A stretch of 64,000 nucleotides of DNA, taken from contig NC_015672.1 in assembly GCF_000218625.1 (NCBI RefSeq), positions 1,711,451 to 1,775,450 of the forward strand. The letters run 5' to 3'. The position numbers and the translations under genes are program-made. Shown here piece after piece: positions 24,813-33,716 of this stretch (within the stretch, counting starts at the first letter, position 1; every line of letters starts with the position of its first letter). The stretch is from Flexistipes sinusarabici DSM 4947. GTDB lineage: Bacteria; Chrysiogenota; Deferribacteres; Deferribacterales; Flexistipitaceae. Under the pieces are notes generated by a model. It saw only the letters and a list, made by a program, of their open reading frames with translations. It had not been told where the DNA came from and ran no database searches.

Positions 24813-25383
24813 TTAAAACATGTTTATCCATTCTAAAGCTGACTTTCTTTCAAAAATATCCCAAAAAGACTGATTAGTATAATCACACAAACAATTTCTA
24901 CAGCCCGTATTACACTTTTCATGGCAGCTCAACTGCTTCTTTATCGAGTTTAAAAAGTTGTTGATATCCATATCAAAAAGTTTTGAAACATATCCAGCTC
25001 CTCCTGCAACAGAATCAAATAAAACAATATCTAAAGAATCTTCTTTAATCTTAAAAGTTGCTCTAATCTCGTTATTAATCAAATCAAGCAGGTTAACTGC
25101 AGCAAATCTTGCTGATTCGGCAAGTGTTCTAGCCACAGCTTTTGATTTATTATCTATAAGAAGTTTTTGAAATCTGAAAATTACCACATCCGTTTCAAAT
25201 ATGTGGGCTAAGTTTATGGGTGCTAAAAGCAATTCTTTTTTACAAAACTTCTCAGAATGCAACTCTTTGTGTTTTTGTTTTCTTTCTCCGTTAAATTTTG
25301 CTAGCTCCATATAATTGCAAACGTCACATTTCAGAAAACCACTCCCAAAAGGTCCTTTATTTAAAACAAATAATTTACCTTTT
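24813..25383 (-). pseudogene. C-terminal fragment of a DUF1998-domain protein (DrmB/MrfA-like)
   Basis: The open frame runs from the family A repeat at 25384 to a stop at 24813, with no start of its own. It contains GPFGSGFLKCDVC, then VLFDSVAGGAGYVSKLF, then the cysteine cluster CHEKCNTGCRNCLCDYTNQ and the tail FERKSALEWI. This is the C-terminal DUF1998 signature found in DISARM DrmB proteins and in MrfA/YprA-type helicases. Everything before roughly the last 190 residues is missing, and the break coincides exactly with the repeat. It is therefore a remnant, perhaps of an older defence gene. Which DUF1998 subfamily it came from cannot be told from this piece. Confidence 0.75.
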
Positions 25384-25531
25384 CAAGTTTCGCACTTAAT
25401 TCGGTCATTGCGACCGCCCACTTAACGCCTTAAGTGGGCGGGTGGCAATCTCAAAACAATAAAAGAAAAGAGATTGCTTTGTCGTATTCACTCCTCGCAA
25501 AGACTTGTAGAAGGCGTAAGTGCGAAACTTG
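25384..25531. repeat. Dispersed palindromic repeat, family A copy 2
   Basis: The ends are inverted: CAAGTTTCGCACTT at left and AAGTGCGAAACTTG at right. The interior has CGCCCACTTAA / TTAAGTGGGCG as a hairpin and GGCAATCTC...GAGATTGC...CACTCCTCGCAAAG. The left end cuts the DUF1998 gene and the right end supplies the GTG start of the HD-domain ORF. It therefore sits at a junction where two genes lost their 5' ends. Confidence 0.8.
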
Positions 25532-26050
25532 AATAATAAATTATTTGGAAAATTTCTCAGATACCCTTGTTCTGTAAAAAGCCATGATTCAAGAAAACAC
25601 GGTCTCTTTCATCATACATTTAAGCTTTTAAAACAAATTTCAAATTTAAATGATGTTGGTAATAAAACAAAAGATTTATGTTTGGTTGGCGCAGTTTTCC
25701 ATGATATTGGTAAAATAAAATCATTGCATAATTATGTAGAAAAAAGCAAAAATATATACTCATATGATTTTCTCATTGGACACAAACAAAACTCTATTGA
25801 AATTTTTGACGATCTATCAAGCAGAATCAACAATTTTCCATCTATCTATCATCGGCTGATAAAAAATATAATTATTTGGACTCATAATGTCGATTATGAT
25901 GTACCAGGAACCTTACCTGGTAAAATCATATCTATTCTTGATAATACAGATGCTGCAATATCATCTCTGATTGAAAAAGATAAAAAGATAAGTGTTGGTA
26001 GGTTTTCAAAGCTTCCTTACCAAAAAAATTATTACTATAAAGCGATTTAA
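25520..26050 (+). pseudogene. HD-domain protein fragment resembling YhaM-type 3'-5' exoribonucleases
   Basis: The 176-residue frame opens with a GTG that lies inside repeat A2, so the first residues are repeat-derived. The HD pattern is clear: SHDSRKHGLFHHTFKLL, GAVFHDIGKIKSL, FLIGHKQNSIEIFDD, then THNVDYDVPGTLPGKI and ILDNTDAAI. These match the HD half of YhaM/CBF1-like RNases (HHxxGLLxHT, HDIGK, LIGH and D-N-x-D motifs). The nucleic-acid-binding N-terminal part is absent, and the tail after SSLIEKDKK looks eroded. It is probably a non-functional remnant, although an HD-only protein cannot be excluded. Confidence 0.65.
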
Positions 26051-26789
26051 TACTTCTGGATGCAAAACTATATTAATGGAGAATTTATTTTTGCAGTGTT
26101 TTGAATATTCCGGATTAAGAAAACAACTCTGATTTAACGGACGGAGATACCGAATTTTTTGCTTGCAAGCGTCGCTTACGCGCAGAACTTTCTCCATTTT
26201 TAATATGCGACATATAACGGTGTCTGACTTACTCTGATACATTCAATATTTTTTTAGCTTTCCTACCTCATAAAGACGCTGGATTTTAGAAGAAATGGAT
26301 TTGTTTGGCCTGACGGATGCTAAATTTGCCTCTTAATATTTAATTTATGAGCCAGTTTAGCTGAATGCGTTTTTTCGAGTTTTTATCTCTGTTTTTTCGA
26401 GGCGGTTTTAGCTTTTCGTTTTTTCGAGCAGAATTTTTTAAATAACTCATTAAACAGTAGCAACAGTATTACTTTAAAAATTACATATTAAACAAGGTAT
26501 TTTATAAAGTATGATAATCAGAAATATTATATTATTATTTCATGGTTTTTTTATAAGTTTTATACACTTTATATTTAACATATCAATAAATATTACATAA
26601 TGTCATTTTCACAGATTAGCTGCAAATAAGGCTTTAGCATACAATCAAAAACAAAAAACACCTATAAACAATTTTTTATTATTTTTTCCTTGACATATTA
26701 TACTATAGTCTCATATTGAATAAATATTGATTTTTTGATAATCAGTTCAGGCTGAAAATCAAAATAAAAATGCTTTAAAGGAGGTCATT
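26051..26789. other. Long AT-rich non-coding region with a repeated TTTTTTCGAG motif and a promoter
   Basis: No convincing gene is seen in this 740 bp. Three copies of GTTTTTTCGAG stand at 26369-26379, 26391-26401 and 26418-26428, spaced 22 and 27 bp. They could be binding sites for an integrase, excisionase or regulator. A TTGACA at about 26692 begins a promoter-like segment ahead of the small ORFs at 26790 and 26830. An inverted pair AATGGAGAA / TTCTCCATT (around 26078 and 26192) flanks an ACGC-rich stretch. The region probably includes the recombination and control end of the integrated island. Confidence 0.45.
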
Positions 26790-26819
26790 ATGCCAACATT
26801 AAAAAAATTTAACGAATAG
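26790..26819 (+). CDS. Nine-codon leader-like ORF before the excisionase-like gene
   Basis: ATG CCA ACA TTA ... reads MPTLKKFNE and stops. It has an excellent AAAGGAGG ribosome-binding site, and its stop codon lies within the Shine-Dalgarno of the next gene (TAGGAGGGG). It could couple translation to the downstream gene as a leader peptide, or be the stump of a deleted gene. No homology can be judged at this length. Confidence 0.3.
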   Translation: MPTLKKFNE

Positions 26820-26829
26820 GAGGGGCTTT

Positions 26830-27031
26830 ATGAAAAAGTATCAAAAGCTTTATAATCTGAAGTATTCTGATTTATCTAAGGTTTGGGGGCTATCTGAAGG
26901 AACTCTGCGGAACTGGAAATCAAGCGGAGTTTTCAAGCAAGGTAGAGATTACGTCGGAAGAGGAAAAAACAATTAGATTTGCTGAGGATATTGCATACAG
27001 ATATCCAGACTTTGTAGAAAAAAGCTCTTAA
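26830..27031 (+). pseudogene. Small HTH (excisionase-like) protein gene with a +1 frameshift in an A-run
   Basis: From ATG 26830 (AGGAGG 7 bp upstream) the frame reads YSDLSKVWGLSEGTLRNW, a short helix-turn-helix as in excisionase/MerR-like DNA-binding proteins, and stops after 48 codons at 26976. The next frame continues in register as TIRFAEDIAYRYPDFVEKSS to a stop at 27031. The break is in GGAAAAAAC, so one extra A explains it. Position just before an integrase suggests a directionality factor. Transcriptional slippage on the six A residues could restore some full-length protein, so inactivation is not certain. Confidence 0.55.
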
Positions 27032-27054
27032 ACTAAATTAAATGTGGGAAAAAT

Positions 27055-28343
27055 ATGAGCAAAAAAGACGTAAAACTGTATAAAGACAGGAATTATTTTC
27101 TAGTAGCGTTTTATTACAATGGCGTAAGAGTTCGGGAAAGACTAAACTTAAAAAGTAGCGGCAGAAAAGATGCCGAAAAGTGGGCGGAAAGAAGACGAAG
27201 CGACATCGAGGCAAAACTTTTGGAAAACAGTTTCGAATATGCAAAAGAATTCCCGAACTCCAAAAATTTAAGAAGATTTGGCATCATAAGTCACGAGTCC
27301 AAAAACAAAACATTCAGTGAAGTTTGTGAAGAGATTGATGAAATAAACGATCTTTATTACAAAAAAGGTATAATAAAGAGAAGCACAGTCAAGAATTACA
27401 AAAAAAATACAAACATATTGAAAAAGTGGTTGGGCGAAAAATATGTAAAAAATATATCGCCAGCTGACATAAAACAGTTCAAACTTGAATATCTCGAGAG
27501 CGTATCAGTTAAAACAGTAAACAATAAACTGACCAGCTTGAGAAACATAATCAGATTTTGTGCTGAAAGCGGATATATTGAAAATGATTTCGCAGATTCG
27601 ATAAAAAACCTGAAAACAAACAATGCGGAGGTTGATGTCGTTGAAAATGTTTTCACAGAAGAGGAAGTTGCTGCCATTCTAAATCACATCTACAAGTACC
27701 ACAGATATGCTTATGCTTTTTATTATGTCGGTTTTCATACGGGTATGCGGATCGGAGAGCTGTTAGCCATGAAATGGTCAAATATTGACTGGCACAGCAA
27801 AACTTATTTCGTCCAGGAAACTATGACAGAATACACACTTTCAAGACCTAAAACTGAAAGCAGCATACGAAATGTATCATTATTTGACGATGTTTTAAGC
27901 GTTTTAGATTATCACAAAAAACACTTCGGGAAAAAATCAAAATTTATTTTTGTAAACCAGTACGGCAATAATTATATAAGCAATAATGCATTTACTGATA
28001 TTGTCTGGAAACCGACATTGGAGGAGCTGGGTCTAAGATACAGAATTCCGTCAATATGCGTCACACTTATGCAACCCATGCGCTCATCAACGGAGAAAAT
28101 TTAAATTTTTTAGCGAGGCAGTTGGGGCATTCATCTTTTGAGATGATTTTCAGAAAATACGGTAAAGTGATAAAAAATACGAAAAATATGCAATCATCCA
28201 TAAAGTCGCCTTACGGAGAATCTGTCAACTTATTGTCCACATCGAAGGAAAGAAAAATTAAACTTGTTGTCAATAAAGAGGAATTATGGTGCCTGAGGGG
28301 GGACTCGAACCCCCACAGCCGATTACGGCCACAAGATCCTTAG
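27055..28343 (+). pseudogene. Frameshifted tyrosine-recombinase integrase next to tRNA-Leu
   Basis: The first frame (27055-28104) gives an SAM-like N-terminal domain and the catalytic part with FHTGMRIGELLAMKW (first Arg). At about 28045-28056 the frame changes, and RHTYATHALING, LARQLGHSSFEM and FRKYGKVI (His-Arg, His and nucleophile Tyr region) continue in the frame from 28056. A single-base indel near CCGTCAATATG accounts for it. The second frame runs without a stop into the antisense of tRNA-Leu. Its location at the tRNA 3' end suggests this was the integrase of the island containing the CRISPR genes. As read, it is inactive unless the indel is a sequence error. Confidence 0.8.
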
Positions 28344-28375
28344 TCTTGCGTGTCTACCAGTTCCACCACCCAGGC
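28287..28375 (-). tRNA. tRNA-Leu, apparent anticodon AAG
   Basis: This 89-nt class II tRNA has a GCCTGGG / CTCAGGC acceptor stem, an encoded CCA end, a long variable arm (GGCCG...CGGC) and a GGGGG-TTCGAGT-CCCCC T-arm. The anticodon stem CAAGA/TCTTG encloses the loop CTAAGGA, giving anticodon AAG (codon CUU). Bacteria usually use GAG or TAG for these codons, so this reading is unusual. The 3' end abuts the integrase remnant and is a likely attachment site. Confidence 0.9.
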
Positions 28376-28641
28376 AAAAGGTTTGAAACCACTGTATATC
28401 AGTAACAGCACAGCATATTGTGTGAAAGGCTTATACGATTTTTTAGCCTTATTGTCAACTGTAAAATAGGAAGTTCTTCCAATATTTTCAAACAGATGAT
28501 TGTTTTTTCCTGAAATATTTCAGTTTTTACTTTCAAATTATTCAAGAAACCTTAATAGTGGCATACTTGTATAATTTCCAAAATTCTTATACTTTGACAC
28601 AATCACAAATCCAGATAGTTTTTTAGTCAGGAGGGTTAATA

Positions 28642-29070
28642 GTGAAAATCACAGCAACAGATACATTTTCTATACAGATGGAAGTGGGCTTTTCAGTTGC
28701 AGATATTACCGGTAAAATTAGTGATTTTGTAGAAAAATCCGGTTTTAAGGAAGGTACAGTTAACGTATTTGCAAAAGGCTCCACAGCCTCAGTCACCACA
28801 ACAGAATACGAGCCCGGAACAGTGAAAGATCTAAGACAGCTTTTTCATCAACTAGCTCCTGCAGGTAAATATTATGAACATCACAAAACATGGAATGACG
28901 GTAACGGCCACAGCCACCTCCAGGCATCAATACTGGGGCCATCAATCACCTTACCTGTACAAAATGGTAATATCCTTACAGGAACCTGGCAGCAAATCAT
29001 ACTCATCAATCACGATGTCCGGGAGCGGAAAAGAACGGTTGTTTTAACAGCTATTGGGAATTTTTATTAA
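28642..29070 (+). CDS. yjbQ: YjbQ family protein (UPF0047)
   Basis: This 142-residue protein starts at GTG 28642 with GGAGG upstream. The fold signature is seen in NVFAKGSTASVTTTEYEPG, YEHHKTWNDGNGHSHLQASILGPS and the end ILINHDVRERKRTVVLTAIG, with the conserved His/Asp residues of the family. YjbQ proteins form trimers and show weak thiamin-phosphate synthase activity, and their real role is unsettled. The gene stands alone between tRNA-Leu and tRNA-Pro and marks native chromosome between two integration sites. Confidence 0.92.
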   Translation: MKITATDTFSIQMEVGFSVADITGKISDFVEKSGFKEGTVNVFAKGSTASVTTTEYEPGTVKDLRQLFHQLAPAGKYYEHHKTWNDGNGHSHLQASILGPSITLPVQNGNILTGTWQQIILINHDVRERKRTVVLTAIGNFY

Positions 29071-29115
29071 TTTTTCCTTGGAAAATTAATGAAATTGTTA
29101 TACATAACAGTACTT

Positions 29116-29189
29116 CGGGATGTAGCGCAGTTTGGTAGCGCGCTGGTTTCGGGTACCAGAGGTCGTGGGTTCAAATCCCGCCATCCCGA
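29116..29189 (+). tRNA. tRNA-Pro (anticodon CGG), integration target
   Basis: This 74-nt tRNA has acceptor stem CGGGATG / CATCCCG. The anticodon stem CTGGT/ACCAG encloses TTCGGGT, giving CGG. CCA is not encoded. Its 3' part from 29143 is repeated exactly at 35026-35074, so the element next to it integrated here and restored the gene end. Confidence 0.96.
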
Positions 29190-29191
29190 TT
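29143..29191 (+). repeat. attL core (3' part of tRNA-Pro)
   Basis: This is the left copy of the 49-bp att repeat. It covers the anticodon arm to the 3' end of tRNA-Pro and the next two bases. Identity with 35026-35074 is complete as far as I can compare by eye. Confidence 0.9.
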
Positions 29192-29562
29192 TTTTTCATC
29201 AAAAGAGTTATAGTTTCAATAATAAACTGTTAATTTGAGCTATTTTATGAAACGTCCATCAGAAATGATGGTATCTCAAATTCACAGATATGTATTTATC
29301 TGAAATAGAAAATGTTCCTTACGGCCTATAAAAAAAAGATTTGCGTGTGCCCATAAAAAGTTATAATAACAGACAGAGATAAATTCAAGATTGGAATTTT
29401 TACGTAATCGAATCATGAAGATTACATGTAAACAAACTAAAGTGCAGATAGCTCCACAAATAAAATCATAACGAAATAGTTGGCACCCTCCCATTTTCTC
29501 AAAAAGATATTTGATAAGTATTTGTAAAGAAAGGTAAAAGATGAAGATAAGTGATTGAATAA

Positions 29563-29628
29563 GCCTCCTTTTTCCTGTATAGTGAATTTACCATAAAGCA
29601 CTAACAAAAAAGAAAAAGGAGGCAGTTT
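29563..29628 (+). promoter_or_regulatory. Inverted repeat that can hide the transposase ribosome-binding site; rest of 29192-29562 holds no gene
   Basis: GCCTCCTTTTTC (29563-29574) is perfectly complementary to GAAAAAGGAGGC (29612-29623), which contains the GGAGG site of the IS4-type gene starting at 29629. Transcripts entering from outside would fold and block translation, a known way for insertion sequences to limit transposase made from neighbouring promoters. The remaining 370 bp between attL and this hairpin contain no supported gene. Confidence 0.6.
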
Positions 29629-30358
29629 ATGATAAGTGAAATTAGGAAAAATGTGAAGAGAAAAATTGTGAGTGTAGTATCATCAATTTCAGAGGATAAT
29701 GTAAGTGTAAAAAAGCCCCTTCATAAATATATTTTGGAAATAGTAACCGGAGTATTAGCCTCAAAGAGCTGCAACTTAACAGAAATAGCAAGAAGCCTGA
29801 AGGAAGATATAGCCATAAAAGACACTTTAAAAAGGATACGCCGTAATGTCCATGATCACCCAGAGATTCTTGAATTGTCGAATTATTACAATATGAACAA
29901 GTGGAAAGACAAAGTAAGGGAAGAAACAATAATAGCATTGGATGCGGGAGACATTTGTCATCATTTTGGCAATAACTTTGAAAATCATTGTCGTTTAAGA
30001 GATGGGATCAAAGGCAGTACCGGCAACGGTTATTATCTAAATCAAATAAGTTGTTACAATCCTTCTGAGAGAATAACATTTCCAATGTATCTTGATATGT
30101 ACAGCAGCGAAGAACAGAGCTTTAAGAGTATGAACACGGAAAGTATGAAAGCGGTAGAGAATTTTGTATCAGCAGCTGGACCCAAAGGTTTGTGGGTATT
30201 AGACCGTGGTTATGACGGCGGTATTATGCTGAATTATTTTTTAAACAAGGATCTTGATTTTGTAACCAGATCAACAAAAAAGCGCCACCTTGTTTTAGCC
30301 CAACTTTGCCAAAAAAATGCATAAAGTGCTGGTGTGTAAAGAAGCGGATTTAAAATTA
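29629..30358 (+). pseudogene. Truncated, frameshifted IS4-type transposase
   Basis: The ORF to 30324 shows ALDAGDICHHFG (first catalytic Asp), PMYLDMYSSEE and WVLDRGYDGGIMLNYFL (second Asp motif), then TRSTKKRHLVL. A frame change in CAAAAAAATGC shifts the continuation MHKVLVCKEADLKLF to another frame, and after about 30358 the sequence becomes the IS1634-type element. The C-terminal part with the catalytic Glu is missing. The gene is dead by both frameshift and insertion. Confidence 0.75.
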
Positions 30359-32190
30359 TTCACTACAGACTTTTTTATTTCGTAAAATTTTGCTTGAATA
30401 CCCCAAGGCCTTATAAATTGACTTTTGGTGTTCTTCAGTCTTAGAAGTCACCCTCTGCATTATCCTTGCATTTTCCTCCGTATTCATCGAAACCGTCATC
30501 CGCATATGATTAGAAAGTTTTTTACGAACTGTACGCCAACTGTAATGTATACCCTCTGATTTCAACTTCCTCCTAAGATTATGAACCAAATGATACGCCA
30601 AAACACTTATAAAAAGATGACCCTCCACAGCTGATTCCTTGCTGTGATATACAGGCCTTAAACCCAATTCACTCTTCAATGTCCTGAATGTGGATTCCAC
30701 ATCATTAAGCATTACATATATATCCCATATCTCCTGCTCACTTAAGTCAGTGAAATTTGTCCGGATTACATAGTGGCCGTCAAGTGTACCGGAAAGTTTC
30801 TCCTCATCAACTCTCCAGCGTATATCTGCTGCATTGCCAGAATCTTCTTTTTTCACAACGTCTATATCATAATATCCCGATACCTTGCTGCATTTACTCT
30901 TAAGTCTGCCAATACGCTCAAGAACCTTCTCATAACGCTTAACACCATTCTTCTTGAATAATGAAGACCGTATATTCTCAAGACCTTCTTCAAATCTCTG
31001 CCTAAACCTGTCTTTAATACCACCCTCTTTAATCTCCCGCATCTCACTGCTTACACATAAAAAACTCTCACCATCTACAATATTCAATTTGCCTTTCACA
31101 CTATAAGAATCATTCTTTATCCTGATATCCTCTCCGTCTGAATAATCAAGGGCTGTATCCTTCTTCCTGGAGACTGCAATATAATTATACCCGGAATCCT
31201 TTATATACCCTAAATTCTCCTCCGAAGCTATTCCGGCATCTATTACTACTGTAGGCTTTACCTGTAAATTAACCTGTGATGATAAATCCGTTACTATATC
31301 AATTAACGTCTTCGTTTCTGATTGATTGCCCTCATATATCTTGCTGCATATCGGAAAACCTTCCTCATTCAACACTACTCCCAGTGTCACAAGGGGGCAA
31401 TCTGAACGCTTCTGCTTTGATTTACCACGCTTAGCCTTTTTGTTATTTTTCTGGATACCTTCAAATGTGTGTTCGTAAGATCATAAAGCAAAATCTTATT
31501 TTCAAAGTTAAACAACTGCTGTTCATACTCAAAAAGTTTTTTCTCTATCTCTTCTGAATACTTAAAAAGCTTTTCCGATACACGGTAAAACTGCCTCAGC
31601 GATTTCCTGTGATAATTTATTCCAAGTAATTCAAATAAACCCGACTTCTCCTTTAACCATTCATACGTATTAAGTTCACTGCCCGGATTAAGCATCCGAC
31701 CTATTATTAAAGCCCTGGATATATCTATCTCGGATTCCGTGAAACCAAGAGATTTCAGCATATCTCCTATACCAAGCTCTTTAAATGATTCATTGCATAT
31801 ATACTCTCCGCCTATGCTCCGGGGCTCTGATACTTCTATACTGGATACATCCACTTGCTCGTATTCCGGCTCATAAGAATTCTCCTTTGATTCAGGTTGC
31901 TTTGAAGACGCTGTGATCATATTCAATTTTGCTTTCTTTGCATAAGTATGGGCAAGCTCTTCCGTCTCCTCATCAGGCTTGAATACAGGTTCCTCATAAC
32001 CGTCAAGCAATTGCTCTATACGGTTTGCAAGTTCTTTTAACTGCATGGGAGGAATATGAGACAGATCTCCCATGTCCATAATAATACGTTGTCTGGGACC
32101 CTTGGGAGTACGGTATGATTCCACCAGCTTATAGGCAGTATACTTTTTTCCGGTCTTTTTATTATTGGTTATGTATGATCTTATAAACAT
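30356..32190 (-). pseudogene. IS1634-family transposase split by a one-base deletion
   Basis: The first part (32190 to 31387) begins FIRSYITNNKKTGKKYTAYK and reaches LLYDLTNTHLKV. The correct frame then continues KAKRGKSKQKRSDCPLVTLG into the second ORF (31390 to 30356), with VVIDAGIASEENL, YDIDV and ESTFRTLKSELGLRPVYHSKE. The family normally reads NTHFEG at the join, so a missing T in ACATTTGAAGG near 31470 explains the break. All other catalytic regions look complete. Unless slippage occurs at this site the element cannot move by itself. Confidence 0.82.
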
Positions 32191-32353
32191 GGACGCATTA
32201 TAGCAGAAGTAGAGGCGGTGTCAATACTAAATATTATCTTAGGTCACTACAATCGTATAGCTAGCCTCTTCCTTACATATTTACTTAACCCGTGAACGAA
32301 CTATCAGTATTTTACGGAGGTTGTGTTTAATAATGATTAACCAAAATCAATAA

Positions 32354-32623
32354 AATAATTATTTTAGAACATCGTGTTGGCAAATTTGGGTTAAAATAGT
32401 CTGCAATTTTGAACACTTTAAAAATATTGTTTTATCAGAGGAAGAAAGTATAAAACAGCTGCATAAAAAGCTTGATGAGATAATTGATCGAAGAGATCCG
32501 GAACATCGTAAAAATAATATAAAACATTTGCATATGGTATTAGATAGTATTACAGCTATTGCCTCAACGGAAGTTATGGAGACAATAAGCATGATAGACA
32601 GATATCATAAAAAAAATAGTTGA
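32354..32623 (+). pseudogene. Open-frame fragment of an unknown protein
   Basis: An open frame of about 89 codons with no start codon in its first half ends in LDSITAIASTEVMETISMID then RYHKKNS. It is helical and charged (SEEESIKQLHKKLDEIIDRR). I do not recognise it. It may be the tail of a gene from the integrated element cut by the IS1634-type insertion. The rest of 32191-33126 has no convincing gene, only AT-rich sequence. Confidence 0.3.
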
Positions 32624-33126
32624 TGTTTACTTTACCAGCAATTCCAGTTCCCCAAGCTTACCTTGTAGGACTGTTTCAGCTGGTACAAAAGGTCGCTAAA
32701 TTTACCCGTAAAAACTCAGATTCTATGTATTCAATCTGTTTTATCAAATAACTTCTTGTTGTATATATATATTCACAAATATTAAGATTTTGGCTTAATG
32801 AAAGTAATAAAAATAGCCTCTCTCATGCAAAGTTAGCATTTCTGCAAGGAAACCACACCCGATAAAAGAAAACTAAAGAAATTAGCCTATATTCTTCCAA
32901 CCTGTGAAGCTATTTTTTATATTCACCTAACCATTTTCTAACCAGTTAATAATTTCGCATGATGTGCCGGTTTTGGTTTTGCCGGCCATATACTCTGATT
33001 CTGATTTCTGAGTGTTTTAGTATATCTCCTCTCTTCTGGCTTCTGTGAGTATCTTAATTTTATTATTTGATACGTTTGTTTTTAATTTCCGCAGCCAACG
33101 CATTATTTGAGATGTGTCCTTCATTA

Positions 33127-33387
33127 TTAATAAACATCCTTCCGATGCCCGGCTTTTAGAATGTATATGACAAGTCTTTTATCGTATCTTTTATAAATAA
33201 GTCTATAATTAGAGATCCTCAGCCTGAAAAAATCCCCGTATTCACCCTTTAGCTTCTTAATATTGTTTTTAAGTTTGTCTGGATCTTTGGCCAACGTTTC
33301 AAGCTTACTTTTAATCTTCTTTTTATCATTGGCTGGTAGTTTCTTGATAAACTTCTTGGCATTTTCGGAAAATTCTAAATCATACAT
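33127..33387 (-). CDS. RelE/ParE-superfamily toxin
   Basis: The protein is about 86 residues, starting at ATG 33387 (MYDLEFSENAKKFIKKL), which overlaps the antitoxin stop by 8 bp. The RelE-like pattern is clear: FSENAKKFIKKLP, KLKGEYGDFFRLRISNYRLIY and a C-terminal LVIYILKAGHRKDVY, with basic residues R-x-x-Y and H-R at the positions used for mRNA cleavage on ribosomes in this family. It is expected to halt translation when free of antitoxin. It likely stabilises the tRNA-Pro element. Confidence 0.9.
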   Translation of the reverse strand: MYDLEFSENAKKFIKKLPANDKKKIKSKLETLAKDPDKLKNNIKKLKGEYGDFFRLRISNYRLIYKRYDKRLVIYILKAGHRKDVY

Positions 33388-33580
33388 CGTTAAAAACTTC
33401 ATCCATGGAGTAAGTTTTTTCTGTCCCAGCCTCTATTCTTTTAAGTATCTCAGTTGCTTCCTTTACATCGTAATAATCCTGGAGTTCCTCAAGTATTGCC
33501 TGCCATTCCTCAATAGGTATAACTACTGCCTTTTTCTTTTGTTTTTCATCTACAATATAAGTTAAGTTTGGAGCTTCCAT
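33380..33580 (-). CDS. Antitoxin paired with the RelE-type toxin
   Basis: This 66-residue protein begins APNLTYIVDEKQKKKAVVIP, typical of the Phd/YefM-like or RelB-like DNA-binding part, followed by EEWQAILEELQDYYDVKEA and an acidic tail that would wrap the toxin. It is first in the operon, has a GGGGG-type site before its ATG and overlaps the toxin gene, the usual order for such modules. It probably represses its own promoter together with the toxin. Confidence 0.85.
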   Translation of the reverse strand: MEAPNLTYIVDEKQKKKAVVIPIEEWQAILEELQDYYDVKEATEILKRIEAGTEKTYSMDEVFNDV

Positions 33581-33716
33581 ATTTCCCCCTATGGTGCTTA
33601 TAATCTATTTTATACGTTTATTCTTATTTTTTTGCAACCTTTTCATCTGCCGGCTTTCTGTCTATTATACTTACTTTTTTATTACCGGCTGCACTTTTAC
33701 AAAGAGGAAAAAAAGT

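Noticed and set aside
28287-28343. C-terminal protein sequence GDSNPHSRLRP at the end of the integrase frame
   Set aside because: It is the antisense translation of tRNA-Leu and not part of a real protein.
29282-29494. Minus-strand 70-codon frame near tRNA-Pro
   Set aside because: It has no start signal, is Cys/Phe-rich like random AT-rich DNA and has no recognisable domain.
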